Shown here piece after piece: positions 45,204 through 56,308 of a stretch of 64,000 bases of DNA. The position numbers and the translations under genes are program-made. How positions within the stretch are numbered: the stretch's first letter is position 1; every line of letters starts with the position of its first letter. The DNA comes from Marchantia polymorpha subsp. ruderalis. Taxonomy: Eukaryota > Streptophyta > Marchantiopsida > Marchantiales > Marchantiaceae. The stretch lies in contig AP031352.1 in assembly GCA_037833965.1 (NCBI GenBank), forward strand, positions 7,234,501 to 7,298,500, in the 5' to 3' direction. The notes under the pieces were generated by a model. It was not told where the DNA came from and did no database searches. It saw only the letters and a program-made list of their open reading frames with translations.

Positions 45204-46708
45204 TTACATATCAGCCATTGTAAGTGTTAATTTGATGTTCATGGCTGCCAACTCTGAGGCAGGATATCTGAAAACGTAAGTCGTGGCGACAAGCTCAATA
45301 TCCCGACTTGAATTGCACATCTACAGATGACTTTGCTCTCTTTACTTGACCGTAATCCCATAGCAAAAGCTGCACTGCTCTTCTGCTGAATTACAGGTGT
45401 GGTAGACAACAGACTTCCACATCGAACACAAATGTCCGCAGGATGATATTCTGAGCAAGTATGTAGCCGATCATGCAACAAGTACGCTGCACCATGAGCA
45501 AGTAACGAATCTCGCTCCATCTCTCCGAAACGAGTACCACCACCAAAATTTTGCCTTTAACAGGCTGTCGTGTCACAGGATTCACAGCACCAGTGGATCT
45601 CACCTAAGGACAAAATTACGGGATGAACAGGCATTTAGTTATGCATTTGGTGCGGCAACGGACAAAACCAAGCATGACACACAACATAGATCTATCCATT
45701 GTAAGATCCCATGATGAACTAAACAACATAACTCAGTTTCGCAAGAAGTCCAGATCTAATATTCCAAATTGCACGAACTTCTTGAGATAAAAGCCATATG
45801 ATATAAGCCAAGCTTCGCGCACCTGATACTTGTCTCCAACTATATGACGAACTCTTTGATAGTACACACAGCCGATGTAAATTTCACACGTAAGTTCTGT
45901 GCCCAAGACACCACTATACATGACTTCTGTGCCATGGTAACTGAAACCGTATTCCTTTCACTGCTTTCCATACTTGTCGATAAGAGACTCATCCTTATTT
46001 TTCTGGTTGCTGTTCGACTCGGCAGCGCACTTTGGAAATGGCGTAGCATTTATAAACTTCCCTCTTAAAACGCCAACCTGAGAAAAGTTGAGCCGCTCAG
46101 AAACCTGACGTATCCTGTTTCTTCTAAACAACAAGCACCCGCATTGTTCCTCCCATACAAATAATATTCTATCTCCAAAAACGTCAGATGATTGATCATC
46201 GAATAGCACTATTACTTCGTTTCAGGAGTTACCTTGGCAGCCATTGATTACATGAGCATCCCAATCGTCATACTGAATGGAAAGGCGTGGGGATTGATAA
46301 TAAGATCAGGTCGCATTCCAGTAACAGCTGAAAATGGCATGTCAATATGATGTGAGAGCACACCCTTCTGTCCATGCCGACTACTGAACCTGTCTCCAAT
46401 AACAGGGTTACGACCGTATCGCATCCGAATGCTTACTTGTGAAGGTCCATACCAATTCCAAAGACAAAAAATAAGCACACCAAATTTCTCCAATAATAAA
46501 AGGTGGAGAACACAGCTACAATTTACGCATTGATACAATATTCAGATCCGGGCGTATATTTTACCTTCTGCATCGGCTCCTTGGGTCCTGTTCCGACTGC
46601 TGCCACAAAGTCCACAACAGCTCTATCTCCACCCTTGAGCTTTGACACTTTTGCGCTACCAGTAATGGTGTTCAATACACTACAGTAAGGATTATTCTCC
46701 ACCACGGT
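45204..46708 (-). pseudogene. NRPA2: RNA polymerase I second-largest subunit, 3' part, decayed
   Basis: Four exons, all in phase 0, can be read. 46565-46708: TVVENNPYCSVLNTITGS to KEPMQK. 46233-46436: [37 protein letters not shown]. 45823-46077: VLRGKFINATPF, YHGTEVMYSGVLGTEL, VYYQRVRHIVGDKYQ. 45603-45204: VRSTGAVNPVTRQPVKG, GEMERDSLLAHGAAYLLHDR, then the zinc-binding CVRCGS and a natural stop after MNIKLTLTMADM. DKxQVRSTGxVNPxTRQPVKG and the DSLLAHGxxxLLHDRLHTC wording point to Pol I rather than Pol II or III. Defects: TAA in exon 46233-46436 (Glu position in MLLES), TGA at about 45945, frameshifts near 45555 and 45310, and an acceptor reading CAA instead of CAG before 46436. Introns are retained, so this is a DNA duplication, not a retrocopy. 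5' exons are absent. Confidence 0.88.
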
Positions 46709-46739
46709 CTGCATACAGGAAATAAGATTGTACTTCCAA

Positions 46740-46832
46740 AGTGAAGTCAGCTGCTGGTATCTCCTGCTTCGAATATTGGTAGGCCGACCAGCTCCTTCTC
46801 TGGATTCAGTCAGAGTATAGCGTCTCTGTCCG
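46740..46832 (-). repeat. R repeat fragment
   Basis: Reverse complement of text at about 48665-48775 ('ttactctgactgaatcc', 'gaaggagct', 'ctgacttcactctggaagta'). Confidence 0.65.
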
Positions 46833-46911
46833 TTTACGTTACACAGTCCACCTACGACCTACGTACCAATTGTGTATGAGCTTGCTCACAAAAAAACATT
46901 CGATTGCAAGT

Positions 46912-47200
46912 AAAGCCTGGTGTCCCTGACTTGGTCATAGACTGCAGAAGTTATCTCGTTGTTTAGAAAGAAAAGTGCAGGTGATCCTCAAAACGCAATA
47001 TCAGACACCACACATCAGATTCACATGGTTTCCCAGGAAAGCACATATTTAGTGCTTCAAACCAGGCCTGTTGTGCATTCATTATGTCTTGTCATAATAT
47101 TTACTGTGTTGGAACTTTATTTTTATCTTGAGAGTTTACTGGCGCTATGACGACCCAGCCTAAGTAAACGACTGCGATCCAGGATTTTGAGCACTGCCGG
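46912..47200 (+). repeat. Inner inverted repeat, left arm
   Basis: Reverse complement of about 47770-48056. Anchors are 'cctggtgt.cctgacttggtcat', 'ggaa.tttat.tttttcttgag' and 'atccaggattttgagc'. The spacer of about 570 bp (47200-47770) has no recognisable gene. Confidence 0.8.
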
Positions 47201-47769
47201 TGCGAAGTGAATCGTAAACCGATGCAAGGTATGAGCTCGAATATCAACATACACTGGAAACACAGTACATTCGAACCTAACACAAACTAGCAAAATTCCT
47301 CCTGTTTTCTATCCAAGTACTATAGCCAAGAAGTATTGTGCCGAGCACTGAACTATGAGTTGACGCCTTACGTTAGAGCAAATGGAAAAGAAGCGCAGTA
47401 AACAAAATCAGGCATCAGCAAGAGAGGAAGAGAAAACAAAGATACACGAGCATGACGATAGAGGAGAAAAAACTTCGGTAGATCGTGGTGATTTGACAGC
47501 AACTTGGAATATCAGACCAGGTGAGATTGAGTGTGCTAGAAGACTGCAATGTCTGGAATAGGATCATAGGATGTGCGTGTTCAGGGCCATCTGCGTGTCT
47601 CGACATGAAGGGAGTCTGTCTCAAGAAAGCTCAAATCTTCTGCACTGAATATGGCCGAAATTTATCTGACAAATGAATCACTAGAACAATTGTACGGGAT
47701 CAAAACAGACAAAATGGAATGGTATTGGAGCTCATACCTTGCATCACTTTATGATTTACTTCGTATCCG

Positions 47770-48056
47770 CAAGGCTCAAAATCCTGGATTTCAGTTGTTT
47801 ACTTCGGCTGGGTCGTCAACTCGCCACTAAACTCTCAAGAAAAAGATAAAATTCCAACACAGAAAATATTCAGACAGTACATAAATACATGCATAACAGG
47901 GCCCGATTGAGGCATTCAATATGTGCTTCTTGAGAACCATGCGAATGGGATGTAAGCTGTCTGATCTTACGTTTCTGGTACCACCTGCACTTCTCCTGTT
48001 AAACAAGTAGATATTTTCTGCAGTACATGACCAAGTCAGGAACACCAGGTTTCATT
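47770..48056 (-). repeat. Inner inverted repeat, right arm
   Basis: Partner of 46912-47200. The centre of symmetry is close to 47.48 kb, also the centre of the larger inverted duplication whose arms carry the S1 copies. Confidence 0.8.
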
Positions 48057-48649
48057 TGCCATCGCATGTATTTGTAAGCAAGGTCACCTGCAATGGGGAC
48101 CGAGCTCGTAGATGGACGCGGCAACGTAAACAGACGAGACGGTTGTGACACAAAGACAGCTTTCCCAGTGAGACATGGTCATCGCTGGAAGTGCCAGAAG
48201 GATCTAGAGGAGTTCGTTTCTTTGTTCAACGTCAATGCGATTCGGCTACTTTCTCAGTGTTCTGCTCGTGCTTAACAGTTTCCTGTTTCTGTGATCTTCA
48301 GCAGACACCGCCAGGAATTATTTCAAAAAAAATATTTGTTATTATGATTTAGTGGAAGTTTCATCAGATGGATATATCATTTACTGGAAAAAATAATTTA
48401 TGATATGATACTCGTGTTCAGGATGTCACCAGTCAATTGAATATTTAGTATTAATTAAAGAGATCCTCAAAATCTCCTCTACTTTACCTGCTTGAAGAGT
48501 TAGAGCTTTGATGAGCATTGAGACTACAATTATGCTGGATTCCCAGATTCGGGAAAGGGGAAGTGGGAAGAGGTGATGGATATCAGCTTGATGAGGTAGA
48601 CGTCGATGAGTGTAGCCAATTTTCTCTATCATTCTTCCCGAGAAATTTA

Positions 48650-49200
48650 TTCTCTGGGAAGACGAGGAGTGCATGCCAACGTTTACTCTGACTGAATCCA
48701 TAGAAGGAGCTCGTCGACCTACCAAGATTCGAACCAAGAGATTCAAGCAACTGACTTCACTCTGGAAGTACAATCATCTACTTCATTTTCTTCTCAGTTC
48801 AAAACATTTAAATGCAGTCTTTGTATTAGCACGACAAGTATATTCCAACGCAGCTATATATTTGATCAGTTCATCTAAGGCTCGCCGTCGAGAACAAAAA
48901 GACACATGTTAACATCTGTTTTACAGCTACTAGCCTCAACGTAACTTTCATGGCCAGATGTGGAGTCCAACTGTCTGATGAATCAGTGTCTTTTCAAAAA
49001 GACACATGGTTACATCTGTTTTACAGCTACTAGCCTCAACGTAACTTTCATGGCCAGATGTGGAGTCCAACAGTCTGATGAATCAGTGTCTTTTCAAAGA
49101 TACAACATTAATTTGGAAATTCTATCTTTCTACAAAGCTCACTTTTATCAGCAAACCAATTTTGTAGCTCTTCTGTTAATCAGTTTCGTGTCGAAACAGC
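48650..49200 (+). repeat. Dispersed R repeat, copy at 49 kb, with 100-bp tandem duplication
   Basis: Shares R anchors ('ctctggaagtacaatca', 'gttcaaaacattt', 'cagctactagcc', 'tatcagcaaacc'). Blocks 48901-49000 and 49001-49100 are a 100-bp tandem duplication differing at few positions, each with 'cagtctgatgaatcagtgtc' (or actg in place of cagt). Further on, about 49238-49280 weakly resembles the start of the lipase last exon. Confidence 0.75.
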
Positions 49201-49413
49201 AACATACCGAGTCTTGCATCCATGACAGCGAGGCATGGACCGACATCTCACATCTGCGCCTGAACTGCATGCATGCAGCAATTTCGCCTAGCTTGCAAAG
49301 GCAATTACAGTAGGAAAATTACTGTCTTGAGTCCGAGATTAGTTCTCCCCATACGCCGCACATTTATTCGATATTTTATGAAAAACTTTAACCTCGTAAG
49401 ACACGTCGGCGCC

Positions 49414-49842
49414 TCAGTGATCCATACCCCTTCCAGACGGAACCTCATTTACCAATTTTTTCATATATATGAAGTTAGAAGGTACAAATGTGACTAAATT
49501 CCACATTTTCTCTGTCAGTATAGACGATGTGGAGAGTCGAGGTTTATCGTCCGTGACCGATGGACTGGAGCAGCGGAGAGAGAAATACGAGCTCGCCTTG
49601 CGCGGCCAAATTTCAGAGAAAAAAATGCATTGACCAGTGCTTATTCGCAGTTCATTTGGATCGAAGTTTTCAAATATGCACGAAATCTTCTGGGCCAGCA
49701 ATGTTACGAAGATGTTACACAATTTGCCGAAGTCGAGCCGAGTGGATGTAGTGAATTTACCACGCTCTAGGTGCACACCTTCCAGAAATTCGAGGAGCTT
49801 GATACATGTATCACAAGAGACGAACAGTGAAGGTCCGTCCAA
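49414..49842 (-). CDS. Uncharacterised ORF in the S1 3' flank
   Basis: 142 codons with ordinary composition (FVSCDTCIKLLEFLEGVHLE, then KLCNIFVTLLAQKISCIFEN) and no stop. The first part (GPS.FVSC.TCIKLL.FLEGVH) is partly conserved, with a frame change, in the inverted arm at about 45020-45090, which then diverges. I recognise no domain. It could be a degraded exon of a duplicated neighbour rather than an expressed gene. Confidence 0.25.
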   Translation of the reverse strand: MDGPSLFVSCDTCIKLLEFLEGVHLERGKFTTSTRLDFGKLCNIFVTLLAQKISCIFENFDPNELRISTGQCIFFSEIWPRKASSYFSLRCSSPSVTDDKPRLSTSSILTEKMWNLVTFVPSNFIYMKKLVNEVPSGRGMDH

Positions 49843-50470
49843 TTTTTCGTAGAACTTTCGGCGAAACTCAATTCTGGTGAGGAAATTTTTCCTTTTAAGA
49901 CCAGAATTGAATCAGCAAGAGAAATATCTTTCTTCACAGCAGTAAACACATTCATACCATCATCTTAATGGATGTAATTTAATTTCTGTCATTCGAAGAT
50001 GAAATTTTTTCAATCAATTACTGCTGGGACATAAGAAGTCCAAATGAATCGAAAGAGACGGTACTCGAGCCAGTACTTCTTCCTTGAAATCTTGTAAAAA
50101 TGTTCAAAGACAAATTTGAGAAGATTCAGATTTCATTGTTAGATCCACAAGCTACTTTAGCTAGGAACCTCAAAATTATTCCCGTCGAGCATCTACACCA
50201 GAAGTAGCAGCCTTGAAATCTGAAGTCCAAAATTTTGGATGCAGAACACCAATTGAAGAGTTTTTCCGCTGGTTACCAGTTCTCCCATTCTCGAACGAGG
50301 GAGAAACCAAGAGCCTTGGTCTTGTAGTGAAGACCCTGCTCATTCACAAGCCAGTTGGAAAGTGGCTCATCATAGCGATGAGGACTATTTTTGTACAGAG
50401 CCCACCACATGAATTTGTCGTCTCTCCACGCAAAGCTGCAAATCAGCTGCCTATCTGCAAACTCATCATC
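49740..50470 (-). repeat. Right arm of large inverted duplication (S1 region)
   Basis: Partner of 44390-45180. It includes the coding end and 3' flank of the intact S1-like gene; homology stops within the coding region at the position matching 44404. Confidence 0.8.
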
Positions 50471-50875
50471 CGGCAGATTCATTTGAAAGCTCGTAGATTC
50501 CAAACGCTTCAAGAACACTGCTCTGTACTCGACAGTCGAGCGACCGTACTCATAAACATTGCAATACAGCCTCACTGGGTCACTCTCCATTTTGTTTATC
50601 ACCCTTGCTGTGATGATATTGGTTGCACCCGGGATCGAATGACTCTCATCCTGCTGATCACGAACTGCGGACGAGTTCTTAGTACGTTCCTCGGGATCGA
50701 CCTGCACAAGATTCGAAGCACGACCATCCGCGTCAGGAATTCGGCTCGCGATGCTCTCCGAAATGATTCTGCCAATCTTCTGCACCATTGCTCTATCTGC
50801 AGGAAGCGGCCCGCGGTCCTGTTCTACGACGGCTAGAAGTCCCAGGAGGGGAAGCAATAAAACTGACAAGCTCAT
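50273..50875 (-). CDS. S1-like (plant self-incompatibility S1 homologue) secreted protein
   Basis: I chose ATG 50875 because it starts directly with a signal peptide (MSLSVLLLPLLGLLAVV), giving 200 residues; an upstream in-frame ATG at 50944 would add 23 polar residues in front of it. After a variable region comes an S1-type domain: ITARVINKMESDPVRLYCNV, YRAVFLKRLESTSFQMNLP, RQLICSFAWRDDKFMWWALY, and NWLVNEQGLHY. The layout N-x-L/M-hydrophobic-Cys, the CSFxW core and the final W-V-x-x-x-GL/Y fit the S1/SPH family of small secreted beta-sandwich proteins, known in flowering plants for pollen rejection and more widely of unknown role. The usual Cys just before the W-V motif is not visible. The reading frame is intact. 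A 53-bp tandem repeat lies about 200 bp upstream. Confidence 0.72.
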   Translation of the reverse strand: MSLSVLLLPLLGLLAVVEQDRGPLPADRAMVQKIGRIISESIASRIPDADGRASNLVQVDPEERTKNSSAVRDQQDESHSIPGATNIITARVINKMESDPVRLYCNVYEYGRSTVEYRAVFLKRLESTSFQMNLPDDEFADRQLICSFAWRDDKFMWWALYKNSPHRYDEPLSNWLVNEQGLHYKTKALGFSLVREWENW

Positions 50876-51079
50876 CGTCCTAGCACAAACGTGACTTTGG
50901 TTGTGCTTGGATTCAGGGACCGATGGAGATTTTCCAGGAGACAAATAAGTCCAAGGGAAGTGAGCGTTGCAGCATAAGCCCTTCTCCAGAATTTATATGA
51001 GAGTTCAAGTGTTGGCCCAAATTGATAAATGAAATTATCAACGTGTGTTCGAAATGGCGAGGATGACAGTGATTGTTTT

Positions 51080-51185
51080 GACAAGTGTAACCATTTCCTA
51101 CCGTCTCAAGTAAGTCTGAGTATGCTGTCATTGACAAGATGTAACTATTTCCTACTGTCTCAAGTAAGTCTCAGTGTGATGTCAT
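51080..51185 (+). repeat. Two-copy tandem repeat, 53 bp, upstream of S1-like gene
   Basis: Both units read 'gacaag.tgtaac.atttcct', then 'gtctcaagtaagtct' and 'atg.tgtcatt'. They lie in the likely promoter of the minus-strand S1-like gene. Confidence 0.85.
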
Positions 51186-51199
51186 TGATAAAGACCTCA

Positions 51200-53200
51200 T
51201 CACTCTCAGGCTTCAACTGATTTTATACAAGACGAAGGAGGAGAGAGCTAAGACTCCAAATAAATCTATTCACATATAAGAGTAGTTAATGAGTAAATCG
51301 ATGTCGTTTAACTCAAGCGTTTAAGTTTATATATATATGTGTGATTATTATATAAGGGAAAAATGGATTTGTCCCTTAATTGATGACTACATATGTAAAC
51401 AACGCACAACAAGCCAAAAAAACCTGAACACTTTATTTTATGAAAACTGAAAATATTTCTTTTTGTTTCTTCATACAAATGAAGACTTTATTTTATGGTC
51501 TGTCTGCAACAAGAGTTTGGATCACGATTCCTAAGAAAAAAAATTAGTGGTAATTCATTTAAAGATCATGTTACTCCATTTGAAAATCTTGCATAATTGT
51601 GCAATATCTTCAAAAGCCTTCGGCCACGCTTCACCCCAACCTCCATCAACTTTGAGATCGAATATTATTATAAAATTCTGCTATGACATATGCTTGGCAG
51701 AAATATAATTTCTTTCAATGCACATCTGAATTGAAGTTAGATTAGCCTTCTTTTACTGATCTATATTTTTTCCAGTCATGATCAGTCATAAAAAAAAATA
51801 GCTAACATTGTTAGTCTTATCAAGCTTTAAGTGTAGAAAATAGAATGCGCTCGTTTTTAGAGAACATTTTCTTGTAAGAACTATTATAAGAGCTTTTAGA
51901 ATAGGCAGAAAAAAATCTGTCGGATAAAATATTCTCGTGGTAAATTTGCAAATACATTTAAGATAATATATGTTTTAGGAGAAAAAAAAATAGGACATGT
52001 GGCAAAATGTAAATTAGAAAGGTATATGTCTGTAAAATCGTCATGTTTTGTTACTATTCAGTAGTCCACCAATATACTACCTACACTCAATAAGGATCTG
52101 AACTTCTATACACGAGTGGAATCAAGGAACCTTTTACGTAATTACAGCTGTAGATTCTAAAGTAGTTTCTAGAGTGCAACCTTATTTCAAAAGAAGTGTC
52201 TCAACCTTGACTCGAGCAAAGCTTACATATTGTACTTAACCTAAAGTTTACATCGTGTATCCAAAATCAGCATTGAGGTTAAACAAGCCTAGAAACTTCT
52301 TCCTTCTCACTGAACTCAGACTCAAATTAAAACCCAGACTGACTTACACTTCTAGCCTTTGACTGACAAATTGAATGTTTACGCCCTCGTATAAAATCAC
52401 TACGTTCTCAACAGCTGGTGATCTCGATCGGGTCGAGTGAATGCAGGGTGCTACAAGGAAGAAGAGAGTCTCAAGTTCTCCTGTCACAGCTACAATAAGA
52501 AAATGCATCTTCTAATTGCCGTTCGTGGCTCTGCAGTGCTTATCACTCACCTCCAATCGGTTTGGCTCCGAGCTCTGAGTTCGAGTAATAAGGAGGAGAA
52601 GAAAAGTCGCATGTCACTAATCTGAATGAATAAACTTCTAGGGAGCAATGAGTTTTTCTGTCGTACATGCGAGGGAGGAACGTTGAAGGCATGAGTGAGA
52701 TGATAAAGAGTGAATGATGATGTGAAAATCCGTTTAGATTTTAATTTTTGTGCGAACAATTTGAGTTTCATACTTAGATAATCGTTCCCAGGCAAAGCCC
52801 TTGAGAGCCTCTATATGTCCCTAGAAACTATCATCTTCGCATAGCTAAGGACGCAAACCGAATGATGACTTCGATAATGGTACCTTGTTCCCAAACTCTC
52901 AATTCTTATTCGATAAGAGGGAATTCCTGAACTTCTGTTGGGCTGCGGAATAAACGAATTGCACGGCTGGGCTGGCATAATTAAAACTGTCTGGATTTCA
53001 TGGATTCGACAAGTGTTTTCCAAAAACTTGCATATATTGACACTGCATATACACTTACACTTCCAGCTCCTCATCATTGGACTTGTGAATGCGTGATCGT
53101 GCTCTTGATCGACCCAGGGCTGGCGAGGAAGTGTTGGAATGTCCAGACTGGATGTACAGCAGAAGATGGCAAGATCAAATGCTCGTGTTTCAGAATCATC
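51200..53200. other. No recognisable gene
   Basis: AT-rich to 52.3 kb. A frame at 53000-53584 continues into repeat sequence and has no recognisable domain. Confidence 0.5.
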
Positions 53201-53209
53201 CAGTTGCTC

Positions 53210-53430
53210 AACCACGTCCAGGAGTTTTCGGCACGGGTGGGTAGAGACACCTCAGCAAAGGAGATCTTGCCGAAGGCGTTTGGCGCCGGTACGTCTAACT
53301 CCGTGACCCGCGATCTCCTCAATCCACTCTATTTAACGTACCATTTCCTAACTACAGACTTTGCTTCGATACTTCTTTTCCAAAATTGTTTAAATTCTGC
53401 GAAAAAAACAAAAAGTGTGTTACCACAGTT
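53210..53430 (+). repeat. Repeat inverted relative to 54945-55205
   Basis: Reverse complement similarity to 54945-55205: 'gtagagacacctcagcaaag', 'gccgaaggcg', 'tccactctatttaacgtacc' and 'aaaagtgtgttaccaca'. The shared sequence ends at TGTTACCACA here and begins TGGTAACACA there, giving a likely element boundary. The other side continues into the GC-rich 5' region of the element at 55-59 kb. Confidence 0.75.
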
Positions 53431-53439
53431 ACTCTTGAC

Positions 53440-53690
53440 TTGCAACATCCACAGTTGCATGCAAACCAAAGAGAATGGAGGATCGGTGAAATGGGATGGC
53501 TTACACTTCTCACGACTGAGGAGTGCAAGCCGTACCATTTGTCCAGATCGGCTCATTTCATTGAATATCTTTGAGCTTGAATAGCCAGCAACTTGCATTG
53601 AAGTCCACATGGTCTTCCTCGGTTACAGTCTTCGCGCAGGTTTTACTTGTGACTCGACGAATACAAAAAAAATAAAAATACTGGACAAAT
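53440..53690 (-). repeat. R-associated repeat, inverted copy of 43760-44000
   Basis: See 43760-44000; this one starts immediately after the boundary at about 53430, so one element has inserted into or joined the other. Confidence 0.7.
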
Positions 53691-53849
53691 TTTATTGATT
53701 TCATGAATGTTCGAGATACGAGTGCACAAGTGACTTCTTCCCATGCTCTGAATGGATAGATACCTAAAAGTGAAATGGTACGTAACACTTGATTCTCAGT
53801 CAAGTAATTAGTAAATTGTGGCTATCTCCGCATAAATATCAAATGGGCA

Positions 53850-54229
53850 ACAGCTGACTAGGCATGTGCCACTCAGCTGTCAGAATACATCCACTTGCTC
53901 GAATAGATCAAGCATCCCAGATAGATTAATTAATAAAGAAGAAAGTTGTAATGGAAGTTGTCAATGTGACGTCATCGAGCATATCATGACACTGGCGCAT
54001 TCACCCACGTTTGCTCTCCGCTTGCACAACAAAGTCAAGATCTACTCTGACTTTCTGACACAATTGTCCAATCACAGGGTAGGGAGTAACAAGCTTTTTT
54101 TGAGTTAGAATATTGATCGCTCACACTTTTCAATGACGAGATCTGATTGAAGACGTTGCATGCTTTTTCCCCACATTACCGAAGGGTCTGTCTTGCCGTG
54201 AGTCTTGATACAGCTAGTTCGCGGTCTTC
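53850..54229 (+). repeat. Copy of the LRR-gene upstream region
   Basis: About 380 bp in the same orientation as 61152-61547, beginning 'acagctgacta.gcatgtgcc' and including 'gaagaaagttgtaatggaag', 'gcattcacccacgttt' and 'caacaaagtcaagatctact'. It is about 7.3 kb upstream of the other copy. No LRR coding sequence follows it. Confidence 0.85.
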
Positions 54230-54940
54230 ACATTACAAGCCTACACAAATGTAAAAAACTACTCTGATGATTTGTTCTCAACGTTGGATTATTGTCTTAG
54301 GTTATATTCTTGAGAGTGAAGTCATAGAGACATCATATGATATGAATATAATTTTGAATGCAATTATAGGTGAGATGAAAGATTTGAAAATAAATGACAA
54401 AGATATACACATAGCAGCATAACATGGAAAGAGTTTCAAGATGAACCAACATGAATAACATCCAATACTTAGTAATCGATAAGAAGACGATTTCAGGTCA
54501 TTAAAAATCAATCTAATTTCTTGTTTTGAATTTAAAAAAACATACAATATTCACTCACATGTATTTTCAAATAAAATCATCATTATAATGAAATCACATG
54601 GAATGAACATCAAACAATTTTTGGAATTTATTTCATTGAATGTGAATAAAATTGAATAATCTTTGATGAAAAAAAATTAATGCATCATCACAAGAAGTGG
54701 TTCAAAAGCAGGAAGTCTCTAATTAATTTTGAAGTTTAATGAAAGTTACACAAATAATGTAGTGTTGTGAAATAAATCACTAGTTAATGGAAAACTTGAT
54801 GGAAAAGAGTAAAGATGGAAAATAATAGAGAATATTTAAAATGTTTTCAACCTCAACCATGACAAAATCAAACAGGATAGATATGAATGTGCTTTTAATC
54901 ACATATATACAAATAACCTAACTTTATTTGTTTGACAATC
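54230..54940. other. AT-rich, no gene
   Basis: Nothing supported. Confidence 0.6.
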
Positions 54941-54944
54941 AAAT

Positions 54945-56300
54945 AAATGTGGTAACACACTTTTTGTTTTTTTTGCAGAATTTAAACAATTTTAGAAAAC
55001 TAGTACCGAAGCAGTGTTTGTAGTTAGAAAAGGGTACGTTAAATAGAGTGGATTAAGGAGATCGTCACGAGGTCACGAAGAATCGCGTAGTCGGATGTAC
55101 CAACGCCAATGTCTTCGGCGCCTTCGGCAAAAGCTCCTTTTCTGAGGCGTCTCTACTCACGCGCTTCCAGCGGTTAAGGAAGCCACGCTTCCGGCGCAGA
55201 CACCTCAGGAGGAGATTTTGCTAAAGACGTCAGAAGAAGGGCCCGGACCTCTGAAGGCTTCCGACCATGAGTGCGCCTTCGGCGATGCGCTGCTAGCGCG
55301 GAAAGGGAAACCTTCATAACGAGCGGAATACACGGTAGTTCCAATTGGTTGAAGTTGCATTAGAAAGAGCTCGGGACGCTCGTTCTAACATGCCCAAGAG
55401 CGTCGGAGATGGATCAGGGACAAAGAAGTTATGAGCGTCGGAAAACTCGTAGCCGGACATGCGCCGTTCGCGCTAGGGTTCACAGCCGGAAAGGACTCCC
55501 GTACGCCCTCGGCGATGCGCCTTCGGCGGAATCACGCGCTCATGGGAGGAAATCAACTCGAAGTCGGAAGCGCCTTTGGCGGCTGAGCAACGGAAGAAAC
55601 GCGCCGGTCGGATGTACGCCTCCGATGTGGCGCTGATGGCCGGATGCGCTGGCATGATTTGCGCTGGTATGATTTGCGCCGTCAGCAATGGACGAGGCAT
55701 AAAGGACAAAATAAGCGGTACGAATAAGCGCCGGCGTAATTCGCGCCGACTGGATGTGCGCCTCCAGCAAGGCGCCGATGGATAAGGAACACACCAGCGG
55801 CGACACGCCTCCGGTGATGGACGGGTTAGGGAAAGACAACATAGCCGACGTATACCCTGCGGCGGACTCGAGTCCGGAAGACGGCGGCGGCGGGAGAATT
55901 CAACATTCACGCATGCGAATGCGCGCAGTGCGGAGACGTGAATTCGCACATGCAAAGGGCGAACCGTTAGGCCGTATAGCCGGCTGCGTACGTTGTAACC
56001 AGTAAGAACGTTGGACGTTCTTGAATTCGGAGAAGAAAAGACTGCGCTCCAGTCTCATTCTCTCATTCTTGATTTTGCGAGTTCCACCTTCCAAGATTAC
56101 GCGCAAGGGCGGAGAGACCTGCAGTGAGAGGAGAGAGTGCGAAAACGAGTTGCGCAAGGATCTTGACAGACCTTGGAGAGAATTGCGAGTAGCGAACTTG
56201 AGCGTGAGCGAAGAGAGAGTGAGCAGTCAGTGCTTGAGCGGCCGACGCGCAGTGGCGATTGTGAGAGAGCGAGCGAAAGGGAGAACGTTTGTGTGTGCAG
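54945..56300 (+). mobile_element. GC-rich 5' region of the repetitive element
   Basis: Composition changes sharply at about 55.05 kb from AT-rich to GC-rich. The motif 'gccttcggc' and close variants recur (near 55120, 55270, 55520, 55570), and 'ggcatgatttgcgc'-type text occurs twice near 55650. The same motif recurs in and after the coding part of the element (57660, 59050), tying these parts together. Confidence 0.5.
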
Positions 56301-56308
56301 GTAACGCA

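Noticed and set aside
50213-50836. 207-codon plus-strand frame overlapping the S1-like gene
   Set aside because: The minus strand has the signal peptide and S1 motifs; the matching plus/minus frames at 44.4 kb are inverted equivalents of the same situation.
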